DNA of 64,000 nucleotides from Ramlibacter sp. (lineage in GTDB: Bacteria > Pseudomonadota > Gammaproteobacteria > Burkholderiales > Burkholderiaceae_C), in assembly GCA_030695945.1 (NCBI GenBank), contig JAUYOG010000040.1, positions 1-64,000 on the forward strand, written 5' to 3'. The notes beneath the pieces were generated by a model, which saw nothing but the letters and a program-made list of their open reading frames with translations, did not search any database and was not told the origin of the DNA. This document shows positions 36,298 to 45,004 of the stretch, piece by piece; positions within the stretch are counted from its first letter, which is position 1, and each line of letters starts with the position of its first letter. Made by a program: the position numbers and the translations under genes.

Positions 36298-37188
36298 ATG
36301 AAAATCGGATTGATCGGTCTCGGCAACATCGGCGTGCACTTCGGCACGCGGCTGCTGGCTGCGGGTCATGAACTCCTCGTCCATGACCGAAGCGCCGGCG
36401 CACAGGAGCGGCTTGTCGCCAAGGGTGCGCAGCCTGCATCCAGCGCCAGGGAACTTGCCTCGCAAGTCGAAGTCGTACTGCTCTGCCTGCCCCTGCCGCG
36501 GATCGTGGCGGACGTGGCCGCTGAAGTGGCGCAGGGCGACCGTGTGCGCATCGTGGTCGATCTTTCCACGACCGGCCCGTCCGTCACCAAGGAAGTCGAA
36601 GCACTGCTGAAGTCGAAGAACATCGCCCTGGTCGGAGCGCCCGTGAGCGGCGGCACTGCGAATGCCGAAAAGGGCGCCCTGGCGGTGATGCCGTCAGGCC
36701 CGTCTTACGCTTACGAGGAGGTCGAGCCGCTGCTTCGGGTGATCGGCAACAAGATTTTCTACCTGGGTGCCGACCCGAGCCTGGGCCAGACCCTGAAGAT
36801 CATCAACAACACGCTTTACGCGACCAGCATGGTGGCGAGCCTGGAGGCGCTGGTTTACGGCGTCAAGGCCGGCCTGGACGCCAGGACCATGCTCGACGTG
36901 ATCAACGTTTCGAGCGGCCGTTCGTTTGCGACGCTGGAGCGTATTCCGCAGTGCGTGCTGGACCGCAGCTTCCCGGTGCGATTCACTACAGAGTTGCTGC
37001 ACAAGGACATCAAGATGTGCATCGACGAGGCCGAAAAGCTGGGTGCGCCCATGGTGGTCAGCCCGGCGGCACGCCAGTTTCTCGCCTTCGCCATCACGCA
37101 AGGCGATGGCGACAAGGACAACGTGTTCCCGATCCGCCATTTCGAACAGTGGGCCGGCGTCCAGTTCGGCAACAAGCCGGAAGCCTGA
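36298..37188 (+). CDS. NAD(P)-dependent dehydrogenase, 3-hydroxyisobutyrate dehydrogenase family
   Basis: This 296-residue enzyme has an N-terminal Rossmann fold (MKIGLIGLGNIGVHFG), the substrate loop VGAPVSGGTANAEKGAL and the catalytic Lys region GQTLKIINNTLYATSM. The family includes 3-hydroxyisobutyrate, tartronate-semialdehyde and related beta-hydroxyacid dehydrogenases. It is the second enzyme of the cluster, 119 bases after the RraA-like gene, and is followed by a DUF1185 gene after 61 bases. The substrate cannot be read from the sequence. Confidence 0.88.
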   Translation: MKIGLIGLGNIGVHFGTRLLAAGHELLVHDRSAGAQERLVAKGAQPASSARELASQVEVVLLCLPLPRIVADVAAEVAQGDRVRIVVDLSTTGPSVTKEVEALLKSKNIALVGAPVSGGTANAEKGALAVMPSGPSYAYEEVEPLLRVIGNKIFYLGADPSLGQTLKIINNTLYATSMVASLEALVYGVKAGLDARTMLDVINVSSGRSFATLERIPQCVLDRSFPVRFTTELLHKDIKMCIDEAEKLGAPMVVSPAARQFLAFAITQGDGDKDNVFPIRHFEQWAGVQFGNKPEA

Positions 37189-37249
37189 CCCAGGACTTCC
37201 GCGGCCTTCACGCCTGCTTCCTTTCAAAGACATTCACCCAGGAGACCCC

Positions 37250-37831
37250 ATGTCCCTTGTCAAGATCCGCAAGAAACTGCTCAACGTCGAGACTGTCTAC
37301 CACGAGGGCGGCCCGCCGCGCGACATCCCCGTCAAGATGGGATCGATCTCGGTGGTTCTCAGCAACCCGTACGCGGGCCGCTACGTCGAAGACCTGGAGC
37401 CGTTCGTGAAGGACGCCACCGTGCTGGCCAACGAGATCGTGCCCGAGCTGATTGACGCGCTGGGTGGACCGGACAAGATCGAAGCCTACGGCAAGGGTGC
37501 CATCGTCGGGCTGAACGGCGAACTCGAGCACGGCGCCATCTGGCACATTGCCGGCGGCTGGCCGATGCGCTCGTTCCTGCCCAAGGCGAAATCCATCGTC
37601 CCGGCGGCCAAGGTGGTGGCAAGTGCCGGCACCCGCCTGCAGGTGCCGTTGCACCACATCGAAGCGTGCTACGTGCGCAGCCATTTCAGCACCATCGATG
37701 TCGGCGTGATCGACGGGCCCCGCCCCGACGAGCTTCTCTACACGCTGGTGATGGCCACCGGCGGCCGCGTGCACGAGCGACTTGGCGGCCTTCGCGCCTC
37801 CGAAATCAAGGTGGGCGACGGACAACGCTGA
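37250..37831 (+). CDS. DUF1185 (amino acid synthesis family) protein
   Basis: This 193-residue protein belongs to the AA_synth/DUF1185 family, recognised by NPYAGRYVEDLEPFV, GKGAIVGLNGELEHGA, SFLPKAKSIVPAAKVVASAG and DGPRPDELLYTLVMATGGRVH. The family has no assigned reaction, but it often sits beside Bug receptors and hydroxyacid dehydrogenases, as here. A GGAGA ribosome site precedes the ATG at 37250. It lies 31 bases before the Bug receptor gene. Confidence 0.85.
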   Translation: MSLVKIRKKLLNVETVYHEGGPPRDIPVKMGSISVVLSNPYAGRYVEDLEPFVKDATVLANEIVPELIDALGGPDKIEAYGKGAIVGLNGELEHGAIWHIAGGWPMRSFLPKAKSIVPAAKVVASAGTRLQVPLHHIEACYVRSHFSTIDVGVIDGPRPDELLYTLVMATGGRVHERLGGLRASEIKVGDGQR

Positions 37832-37862
37832 GCCCCGCATATTCTTTCCTGGAGACAAAACC

Positions 37863-38831
37863 ATGCAACGTTCCACTTTCATCAGGATTGCCGCGGCCCT
37901 GGCAATCACCGCATGCGGCCTCACCGCTCAGGCCGCAGGCTGGCCCGAAAAGCCGATCACCCTCGTGGTTCCGCTTTCACCTGGCGGCAGCACAGACACC
38001 ACGGCCCGCCTGTTGGCCCAGAAACTGGGTGACGTGCTGGGCCAGCGCGTGGTGGTCGACAACAAGGCAGGCGCCGGCGGCAACATCGGCGCAGCTTTCG
38101 TGGCGCGCGCCAACCCGGACGGCTACACGCTGCTGATGCATACCAGCACGGTCGCCACCAACGTGTCGCTGTACAAGGACATGGGATTCGACCTCCAGAA
38201 GGACCTGATCCCCGTGTCGCAGGTCACGCTGATCCCGAACGTGTTGATGGTCAACACCGACGTGCCGGCCAAGACGCTGAACGAGTTCGTGGACTATGTG
38301 AAGTCGAAGAAGGTGCCGGTCAACTTCGGCTCGGCCGGCAACGGCACATCGCAGCACCTGTCGGGCGCGCTGTTCAACAGCATGGCGGGCGGTGAGATGA
38401 CTCACGTGCCGTACAAGGGCGGCGCACCGGCCAACGCGGACCTGTTGTCCGGCCAGATCCAGGCGGTGTTTTCGCCGCTCGTGGAAGTACTGGGCTACAT
38501 CGACAGCGGCAAGCTGCGCCCGCTCGGCGTGACGACGAAGACGCGTTCGCAGCGAATCCCCAACGTGCCCGCCGTTGGCGAGGTGCTGCCCGGCTACGAG
38601 ATCGTGCTGTGGAACGGCGTGTTTGCACCCGCCGGCACACCCGACGACGTCGTGAACAGGATCAACGCCGCGATACGCCAGGTGCTCCAGGACCCGGCGG
38701 TGCGCAAGACACTGGCCGACCAGGGCTCCACGCCGGTGGGCAACAGCCCGGCCGAATTCAAGAAGGTCCTCGCGAGCGAGATCGAGAAGTGGGGCAAGCT
38801 GGTGAAGCTGTCCGGCGCCCGCGTCGATTGA
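37863..38831 (+). CDS. Bug/TctC-type periplasmic solute-binding receptor
   Basis: This 322-residue exported protein has a signal peptide (FIRIAAALAITACGLTAQAA) and the Bug fold, recognised by WPEKPITLVVPLSPGGSTDT, VVVDNKAGAGGNIGA and HVPYKGGAPANADLLSGQIQ. Bug proteins bind carboxylates for tripartite tricarboxylate transport. No TctA/TctB membrane genes are in the cluster, so it must share a distant transporter or act as a sensor. It lies between the DUF1185 gene and a 2-hydroxyacid dehydrogenase gene, suggesting that the ligand is the cluster's hydroxyacid substrate. Confidence 0.93.
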   Translation: MQRSTFIRIAAALAITACGLTAQAAGWPEKPITLVVPLSPGGSTDTTARLLAQKLGDVLGQRVVVDNKAGAGGNIGAAFVARANPDGYTLLMHTSTVATNVSLYKDMGFDLQKDLIPVSQVTLIPNVLMVNTDVPAKTLNEFVDYVKSKKVPVNFGSAGNGTSQHLSGALFNSMAGGEMTHVPYKGGAPANADLLSGQIQAVFSPLVEVLGYIDSGKLRPLGVTTKTRSQRIPNVPAVGEVLPGYEIVLWNGVFAPAGTPDDVVNRINAAIRQVLQDPAVRKTLADQGSTPVGNSPAEFKKVLASEIEKWGKLVKLSGARVD

Positions 38832-38898
38832 TCGCAGGTAGCCGTTATGGCGGCGCGGCGCGCAGGCGTCACGCCGCCCTTTTCCTTTCGGTTCACGA

Positions 38899-39852
38899 AT
38901 GAAACCTACGCTTCTCGTCCTGGTCTATCTCTCCGAGGAACACCGCGCGCTCGTATCGGAACGCTTCGACATGATCTACGCGCCCAACGAGGGGCTCGGC
39001 AAGGACCGCTCGAACGGCGCGGCGCAGATCGCCGCCCGAGGCAGCGATATTCGCGTCGTTCTGACCAACGGCACCAACGGCCTTCTCGCCACGGAAATCG
39101 ACGCGCTGCCGAACCTCGAGCTGATCTGCACCGTCGGCGTCGGCTTCGAAAACGTGGCGTTCGATCATGCGAGCCGGCGCAACATCCCGGTGTGCAATGC
39201 CGCAGGCACGAACGACGCCGCCGTGGCCGATCACGCCATGGCCATCCTGCTCGCGGCGATCCGCCGCGTGCCCTTCCTGAACAGCGGCGTGCGCAATGGC
39301 CTGTGGCGCGACGACATCCCGCGCCCGCCGCACGTGTCGGGCCGCAGGATGGGTATCTTCGGCCTCGGTGCCATCGGCCGGCAGATCGCCAGGCGCGCGC
39401 AGGGCTTCGACATGGAGATCGGCTACCACAGCCGCACCCGTCGCGACGAGACAGGCTTTCGCTGGTTCAACGACATCGTCAGCCTGGCAGATTGGTGCGA
39501 TTTCCTGGTGATCGCGGCGCCCGGCGGCAAAGCGACTTACCACATCGTGAGCACCGACGTGCTCAACGCGCTTGGCCCGAACGGCGTGCTGGTCAACGTC
39601 GCGCGCGGCACGCTGGTGGACACCGACGCGGTGGCCGATGCCCTGCGGGACAAGCGCATCTGGGCAGCAGCGCTGGACGTGTACGAAGGCGAGCCGACGC
39701 CACCGGCACGGCTGCTGGAGTTCGAGAACGCCGTGCTCACGCCCCACATCGGCGGCATCTCCCCGCAGGCGATCCATGCGTCGGTGCTGCGCTTCCTGGA
39801 AAACGCGGAGGCGCACTTCGCCGGCCGATCGCTGCTCACGCGCGTGAACTGA
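38899..39852 (+). CDS. D-isomer-specific 2-hydroxyacid dehydrogenase
   Basis: This 317-residue NAD(P) enzyme has the nucleotide-binding motif GIFGLGAIGRQIARRA, the catalytic Arg in VNVARGTLVD, a Glu in ALDVYEGEP and the catalytic His in HIGGISPQAIH. It resembles the GhrB/hydroxypyruvate reductase branch. The family reduces 2-oxoacids or oxidises D-2-hydroxyacids. It lies 27 bases before the YdiJ-type gene, so the two are probably co-transcribed. Confidence 0.9.
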   Translation: MKPTLLVLVYLSEEHRALVSERFDMIYAPNEGLGKDRSNGAAQIAARGSDIRVVLTNGTNGLLATEIDALPNLELICTVGVGFENVAFDHASRRNIPVCNAAGTNDAAVADHAMAILLAAIRRVPFLNSGVRNGLWRDDIPRPPHVSGRRMGIFGLGAIGRQIARRAQGFDMEIGYHSRTRRDETGFRWFNDIVSLADWCDFLVIAAPGGKATYHIVSTDVLNALGPNGVLVNVARGTLVDTDAVADALRDKRIWAAALDVYEGEPTPPARLLEFENAVLTPHIGGISPQAIHASVLRFLENAEAHFAGRSLLTRVN

Positions 39853-39879
39853 GCTGAAGCGCGAGCCGCTCCGCGCCGC

Positions 39880-42800
39880 ATGATCGCCCACGTTTGCGCA
39901 CCGCCCACGCTCGCTTCGACGTACCGCGACTTCCTGCAGGCGCTGGCTGCCGCGGGTTTCGAGGGAGAGATCAGCAGCCGCTACGCCGACCGCGTGGTCC
40001 TGTCGACGGACAACTCGATCTACCAGCGGCTGCCGCAGGCCGTCGTGTTCCCCCGCGACGCGCAGGACGTACAGCGCCTGGCGCGGCTGGCTGCCGAGCC
40101 CCCATACCGGCGGGTGGTGCTGACCCCGCGCGGCGGCGGCACGGGCACCAACGGGCAGTCGCTCACCGACGGCATCGTGGTGGATGTGTCGCGGCACATG
40201 AACCGCATCCTGTCCATCGACCCCCAGGCGCGCCGTGTGCGCGTGCAGGCGGGCGTGGTCAAGGACCAGCTCAACGCGGCGCTGTTGCCGCACGGCCTGT
40301 TCTTCGCGCCGGAGCTGTCCACGAGCAACCGCGCGACGCTGGGCGGCATGATCGCCACCGACGCCAGCGGCCAGGGCAGCTGCACCTACGGCAAGACACG
40401 CGACCACGTGCTGGCGCTCGATTGCGTGTTGCTGGGGGGCGAGCGGTTCGAGAGCCGCCCGCTCGACGAAGCCGCGTTACGCGAGGCGCTTCAGCGACCG
40501 GGCCGGATCGGCGATGCCTATCGTGCCGCGGCGCAGATCGCCGACACGCAGGGCGCGCTGATCGAGGAGTGCTTCCCGAAACTCAATCGCTGCCTGACCG
40601 GCTATGACCTGGCCCACCTGCGCGAACCCGGCGGGCACTTCAACCTGAACAGCGTCCTGTGCGGCGCCGAAGGCTCGCTGGGCTTTGTCGTCGAAGCGGA
40701 GCTGAACGTCCTGCCCATCCCGGGATATTCGGTGCTGGTCAACATCCGCTACGCCGGCTTCATGGATGCGCTGCGCGACGCGCGCGCGCTGATGGCGCAC
40801 CGTCCCCTGTCGATCGAAACCGTCGATTCGAAAGTCCTGCATCTCGCCATGGAGGACATCGTATGGATGCGCGTAAAGGATTACTTTCCGCACGCGCCCG
40901 GCGAGGCACAGGTGCTCGGCATCAACATGGTGGAGTTCAGCGGCGACGATGCAGCCGAGGTCGATGCGCGCGTGGCGGCCTTCACGGCACACCTGCAGTC
41001 CGACCCCGGCGTGCGCCGCCTCGGGCATACGATCGCCGCGGGGCACACCGCTGTGGCGCAGGTTTACGCCATGCGCAAGCGCGCCGTGGGCCTGCTGGGC
41101 AACGTGCAGGGCGAGGCGCGGCCACAGCCATTCGTCGAGGACACTGCCGTGCCGCCGGAGAGCTTGCCCGAGTACATCGCCGAGTTCCGCGCACTGCTGG
41201 ATGGCCTTGGCTTGGCCTACGGCATGTTCGGCCATGTCGACGCCGGCGTGCTGCACGTGCGACCCGCGCTCGACTTGAAGGACCCGGCGCAGGCCGCGCT
41301 GATACGCTCCGTCTCGGACGCCGTAGCCGCCCTGACACACAAGTATGGTGGTTTGCTGTGGGGCGAGCACGGCAAGGGATTGCGCAGCGAGTACGCGCCG
41401 AAATTCTTTGGCCCCCTCTACCCGGCGCTGCAACAGCTGAAGGCGGCGTTCGACCCGTACAACCAGCTCAACCCCGGCAAGATCGCCACGCCGGCCACCG
41501 AGGCGCAGGCGCGGCTGCTGCGTATCGACGAGGCGCCCCTGCGCGCGGACGCCGACCGTCAGGTCGACGAGCGAGTGTGGCAAAGCTACGGTACGGCCAT
41601 GCATTGCAATGGCAACGGCGCCTGTTACAACTTCGACCCGGACGATGCGATGTGTCCGTCGTGGAAGGCGACACGCGAGCGCCGGCACTCGCCCAAAGGC
41701 CGCGCCGCTCTCATGCGCGAGTGGCTGCGCCTGCAAGGTGCCGCAGGCGTGGACGTGCTGCGTGGGCCCGGGGGGGCCTCCTTCCTCGGCGGTTTGGCCC
41801 TGCGCTGGCGCAACTCGCGCGCGCGGCGGCCCGACGGCGGGGATGACTTCTCGCACGAGGTTTACGAGGCCATGTCGGGCTGCCTGGGATGCAAGTCCTG
41901 CGCCGGGCAGTGCCCGGTCAAGGTCAGCGTGCCGGAGTTTCGTTCGCGATTCCTGGAGCTGTATCACAGACGCTACCTGCGTCCGCTGAAGGACTACCTG
42001 ATCGGCTCGCTCGAATTCACCATCCCCTATCTCGCGCGCATGCCCGGGCTGTACAACGCCGTGATGTCCGCCGGCTGGTTCCGGCGCACCCTGGAGCGCT
42101 TTGGCGGCATGGTGGACAGCCCACTGCTGGCGCGGTACGACCTGCGGGGGCGAATGCGCGCCCTCGGGGTGCAGGTCGCAACGCCCACGCTGCTGGCGTC
42201 ACTGACTCCCGGGCAGCGCGAGCGCAGCGTGGTGCTGGTGCAGGACGCTTTCACGCGCTGGTTCGAAACCCCGGTGTGGGCCGCCTTTGTCGAACTGGCG
42301 GTGCGAGCCGGCCACACCGTTTACATCGCGCCCTTCCGGCCCAATGGCAAGCCGCTGCACGTCCAGGGGTTCCTGCCTGCATTCGCCCGCTCGGCCGGCC
42401 GGCAGGCTTCGCTGTTGCGCGCGCTCGGCGCCAGTGGCGTGCCGTTGGTGGGATTGGACCCTGCCATGACCCTGGTGTACCGCCAGGAGTACCTCAAGTT
42501 GACCGAGGCGCAGGATTGCCCGCGCGTGCTGCTGCCGCAGGAATGGCTGCTGCAGGCCGTACCCCAGCGCGCCGAATCCCCGGGTACCCGCTTCCGGCTG
42601 TTGGCGCATTGCACCGAAAAAACCAACGCCCCTGAGAGCGTCGTGCAATGGAAGCCGGTTTTCGCGCGGTTCGGGCTGGAACTTGTGCCGGTGGCAAGCG
42701 GGTGTTGCGGCATGTCGGGCACATATGGCCATGAAACTCGCAATGCGGGCACCTCCAGGCTCATCTTCGAGCAATCCTGGGGCCCCATCCTGGATAAGGG

Positions 42801-42939
42801 AGATGACTCGTCGTCCGGTGAACTCCTGGCCACCGGCTACTCATGCCGCAGCCAGGCCTCGCGCTTTCGCGATCGCCGGTTGCGGCACCCCGTGGAGGTG
42901 CTGCTGCAGGCGTTCACTGGGCAGACCGAGCCGGGTTGA
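39880..42939 (+). CDS. ydiJ: FAD/Fe-S D-2-hydroxyacid dehydrogenase (YdiJ type)
   Basis: This 1019-residue enzyme matches E. coli YdiJ (1018 residues) throughout. Domains in order are FAD_binding_4 (VVLTPRGGGTGTNGQSL; FFAPELSTSNRATLGGM), FAD-oxidase C-terminal domain (YGMFGHVDAGVLHVRP), a [4Fe-4S] region (MECNGNG-like CNGNGACYNF; SGCLGCKSCAGQCPVKV) and CCG-type Cys-rich domain (HCTEKTN; SGCCGMSGTYGHE). YdiJ acts as a D-2-hydroxyglutarate dehydrogenase passing electrons to the respiratory chain. Here it ends the LysR-led cluster, so another D-2-hydroxyacid may be the true substrate. Confidence 0.92.
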   Translation: MIAHVCAPPTLASTYRDFLQALAAAGFEGEISSRYADRVVLSTDNSIYQRLPQAVVFPRDAQDVQRLARLAAEPPYRRVVLTPRGGGTGTNGQSLTDGIVVDVSRHMNRILSIDPQARRVRVQAGVVKDQLNAALLPHGLFFAPELSTSNRATLGGMIATDASGQGSCTYGKTRDHVLALDCVLLGGERFESRPLDEAALREALQRPGRIGDAYRAAAQIADTQGALIEECFPKLNRCLTGYDLAHLREPGGHFNLNSVLCGAEGSLGFVVEAELNVLPIPGYSVLVNIRYAGFMDALRDARALMAHRPLSIETVDSKVLHLAMEDIVWMRVKDYFPHAPGEAQVLGINMVEFSGDDAAEVDARVAAFTAHLQSDPGVRRLGHTIAAGHTAVAQVYAMRKRAVGLLGNVQGEARPQPFVEDTAVPPESLPEYIAEFRALLDGLGLAYGMFGHVDAGVLHVRPALDLKDPAQAALIRSVSDAVAALTHKYGGLLWGEHGKGLRSEYAPKFFGPLYPALQQLKAAFDPYNQLNPGKIATPATEAQARLLRIDEAPLRADADRQVDERVWQSYGTAMHCNGNGACYNFDPDDAMCPSWKATRERRHSPKGRAALMREWLRLQGAAGVDVLRGPGGASFLGGLALRWRNSRARRPDGGDDFSHEVYEAMSGCLGCKSCAGQCPVKVSVPEFRSRFLELYHRRYLRPLKDYLIGSLEFTIPYLARMPGLYNAVMSAGWFRRTLERFGGMVDSPLLARYDLRGRMRALGVQVATPTLLASLTPGQRERSVVLVQDAFTRWFETPVWAAFVELAVRAGHTVYIAPFRPNGKPLHVQGFLPAFARSAGRQASLLRALGASGVPLVGLDPAMTLVYRQEYLKLTEAQDCPRVLLPQEWLLQAVPQRAESPGTRFRLLAHCTEKTNAPESVVQWKPVFARFGLELVPVASGCCGMSGTYGHETRNAGTSRLIFEQSWGPILDKGDDSSSGELLATGYSCRSQASRFRDRRLRHPVEVLLQAFTGQTEPG

Positions 42940-42972
42940 ACGTTTACCGTCGCTTTTCGGCTCCAGAACGCA

Positions 42973-42996
42973 ATACGGCACCCGAAGGTGCCGTAT
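42973..42996 (-). terminator. Hairpin terminator after tRNA-Val / ydiJ
   Basis: A perfect 10-base stem ATACGGCACC/GGTGCCGTAT encloses a tetraloop that reads UUCG on the minus strand (closing pair C-G, the very stable cUUCGg type). It sits 13 bases past the tRNA 3' end and 33 bases past the ydiJ stop. The following T-tract (TTGCGTTCT) is weak. It could end transcription from both sides. Confidence 0.6.
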
Positions 42997-43009
42997 GCCG
43001 TTGATTCAT

Positions 43010-43084
43010 TGGTGGGTGATACATGGATCGAACATGTGACCCCTGCCGTGTGAAGGCAGTGCTCTACCGCTGAGCTAATCACCC
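43010..43084 (-). tRNA. tRNA-Val (anticodon CAC)
   Basis: Read on the minus strand, the 75-base sequence folds as a complete cloverleaf: acceptor stem GGGTGAT/ATCACCC, D-loop AGCGGTA, anticodon stem CTGCC/GGCAG with loop TTCACAC (anticodon CAC), T stem ACATG/CATGT with loop TTCGATC, and encoded ACCA 3' end. It decodes GUG. It follows dnaQ by 29 bases on the same strand and may be partly co-transcribed with it. Confidence 0.96.
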
Positions 43085-43113
43085 GCTCCTGCGTGCTGCA
43101 GGAAAGCCTCGAA

Positions 43114-43830
43114 TTATGCCACAGCCCCGGATGGGCCAAACCGCCAAACGGTCCTGCCGCCACTGGCCTTATCCAGCTGCTTGAGCACCTCCTCGTGCGC
43201 GGCGGCTTCCTGGTCGTTGGCGAGCAGCACCGGCAGCGTGAAGGCGGTGAGGTCCACGCGCGTGACGATGCCCCCGATCGCATTGGTGTCCGCGATGTCG
43301 ATCAGGAGGGCGTCCTGGCCGCGCGTGAGGTTGATGTACACGTCCGCCAGCAGCTCGGCGTCGAGGAGCGCGCCGTGCAAGGTGCGCCCCGAGTTGTCCA
43401 CACCGAGCCGATCGCAGAGCGCGTCGAGGCTGTTGCGCTTGCCCGGGTACATCTCCTTGGCCATGGCCAACGTGTCGGTCACCTGGCCCACGTACGTCTT
43501 GAACGCGGGCCTGCCCAGGAGCTCGAGCTCCTTGGTCAGGAAGGCGACGTCGAACGCGGCGTTGTGGATGATGATTTCCGCGCCGGCCAGGTACTCCATC
43601 AGCTCGTCGGCCACGGCCGCGAACTTGGGTTTGTCCCGCAGGAACTCGTTGCTGATGCCGTGGACCTTGAGCGCATCCTCGTGGCTGTCGCGCTCCGGGT
43701 TCAGGTAAAAATGCTTGTTGTTCCCGGTCAGCTTGCGCGCGAGCAGTTCGACGCAGCCGATTTCGATGATGCGGTCGCCGCCTTCGGCGGAAAGGCCGGT
43801 GGTTTCGGTGTCGAGGACGATCTGGCGCAT
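43114..43830 (-). CDS. dnaQ: DNA polymerase III epsilon subunit
   Basis: This 238-residue 3'-5' proofreading exonuclease belongs to the DEDDh family. Exo I is IVLDTETTGL, Exo II is IIIHNAAFDVAFL and Exo III is TLHGALLDAELLADVY; GGDRIIEIGCVEL is also typical. The C-terminal tail would bind the alpha subunit. The length is normal. It is divergent from the SDR gene, with 46 bases between starts. Confidence 0.96.
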   Translation of the reverse strand: MRQIVLDTETTGLSAEGGDRIIEIGCVELLARKLTGNNKHFYLNPERDSHEDALKVHGISNEFLRDKPKFAAVADELMEYLAGAEIIIHNAAFDVAFLTKELELLGRPAFKTYVGQVTDTLAMAKEMYPGKRNSLDALCDRLGVDNSGRTLHGALLDAELLADVYINLTRGQDALLIDIADTNAIGGIVTRVDLTAFTLPVLLANDQEAAAHEEVLKQLDKASGGRTVWRFGPSGAVA

Positions 43831-43876
43831 GGGCTGGGATTATGCTTGAGCGCTGGCTGGAAACAGGAGGTTTCGC

Positions 43877-44632
43877 GTGTTCGATCTGACTGGCAAGGTA
43901 GCTGTCGTCACGGGCGGCAATGGCGGTATCGGGTTGGGGATGGCCGGCGCGCTGGCGCGTGCCGGCGCCACGGTGGTAATTGCCGGGCGCAACGCGGAAA
44001 AGTCGTCGCAGGCCGTCGCTGACCTGAAGACGCAGGGATGGTCGGCCGATGCGATCGAAGCCGACGTGACGGACGAGCACCAGGTCGCCCGCCTCTTCCA
44101 GGAAGTGATGGTGCGCCACGGGCGGCTGGACATCCTGGTGAACAACGCCGGCTCCACCGTCCGCAAGGCGCCGGAGGCGCTCAGCCTGCAGGAGTTCCTG
44201 CAGGTCATGGACGTGAACCTGACCAGCACCTTCCTGTGCTGCCGCGCGGCCCACGCGCTGATGAAAGTCGGCGGCAGCGGGAAGATCATCAATATCGGAT
44301 CCATGCTGTCGCTGCTCGGTGCGCCGTATGCGGCGGCGTATGGCGCCAGCAAAGGCGGCGTCGTGCAGTTCACGCGCTCGATCGCGACGGCGTGGGCAGC
44401 GCACAACATCCAGTGCAACGCCGTGCTGCCCGGGTGGATCGACACGGAACTCACGCAGGGCGCGCGCCAGCAGGTGGCGGGACTCTACGAAAAGGTGTTG
44501 GCCCGTACGCCGGCGGGCCGCTGGGGCGAGCCAGCGGACCTCGCGGGCATCGCCGTGTTCCTGGCGAGCGGCGCGTCGGACTTCGTGACCGGAACGGCGA
44601 TCCCGGTCGACGGTGGGTATTCCATCGCGTGA
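43877..44632 (+). CDS. SDR-family NAD(P)-dependent oxidoreductase
   Basis: This 251-residue classical short-chain dehydrogenase has the cofactor motif VVTGGNGGIGLGMA, NNAGST, the catalytic Ser in NIGSMLSLLG and Tyr-x3-Lys in YAAAYGASKGG, ending PVDGGYSIA. It resembles 2-deoxy-D-gluconate 3-dehydrogenase and glucose-1-dehydrogenase relatives. The GTG start is well supported by CAGGAGG six bases upstream. The substrate is not identifiable; it stands alone. Confidence 0.9.
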   Translation: MFDLTGKVAVVTGGNGGIGLGMAGALARAGATVVIAGRNAEKSSQAVADLKTQGWSADAIEADVTDEHQVARLFQEVMVRHGRLDILVNNAGSTVRKAPEALSLQEFLQVMDVNLTSTFLCCRAAHALMKVGGSGKIINIGSMLSLLGAPYAAAYGASKGGVVQFTRSIATAWAAHNIQCNAVLPGWIDTELTQGARQQVAGLYEKVLARTPAGRWGEPADLAGIAVFLASGASDFVTGTAIPVDGGYSIA

Positions 44633-44637
44633 GGTGG

Positions 44638-44658
44638 ATGCCGGGTCAGGCCCGGCAT
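44638..44658. terminator. Palindromic hairpin between SDR and fdx
   Basis: ATGCCGGG (44638-44645) and CCCGGCAT (44651-44658) form an 8-base stem with loop TCAGG, between two convergent genes. The sequence resembles a dispersed repeat common in Proteobacteria, so it may be a REP-type unit acting as a bidirectional terminator. It has no T-tract. Confidence 0.45.
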
Positions 44659-44665
44659 GACAACT

Positions 44666-45004
44666 TCAGTGATTTTCCTTGGCGTGGTTGATCGAGTACT
44701 TCGGGATCTCCACGGTCAGGTCCTTCTGGGCCACGATGGCCTGACAGGACAGGCGTGAATTGGGCTCCAGGCCCCAGGCTCGGTCCAGCAGGTCTTCCTC
44801 GCTCTCGTCCATCTCGTTGAGCGAGCTGAAGCCCTCGCGCACGATCACGTGGCAGGTCGTGCAGGCGCAGCTCATGTCGCAGGCGTGCTCGATGTTGATG
44901 TTGTTGTCCAGGAGGGCCTCGCAGATCGAGGTGCCGGCGGGCGCCGTCACTTCGGCGCCGTCAGGGCAGTACTCCGGATGCGGCAGGATCTTGATGATGG
45001 CCAT
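44666..45004 (-). CDS. fdx: ISC-type [2Fe-2S] ferredoxin
   Basis: This 112-residue adrenodoxin-like ferredoxin supplies electrons for Fe-S cluster assembly. Cluster ligands are seen in HACDMSCACTTCHV and in SRLSCQAI. It is the last gene of the isc operon and overlaps the hscA stop (TAATG). No iscX follows, unlike in E. coli. Confidence 0.95.
   Translation of the reverse strand: MAIIKILPHPEYCPDGAEVTAPAGTSICEALLDNNINIEHACDMSCACTTCHVIVREGFSSLNEMDESEEDLLDRAWGLEPNSRLSCQAIVAQKDLTVEIPKYSINHAKENH

Noticed and set aside
44633..44665. iscX expected after fdx
   Set aside because: Only a 33-base gap with a hairpin separates fdx from the convergent SDR gene; iscX is absent here.
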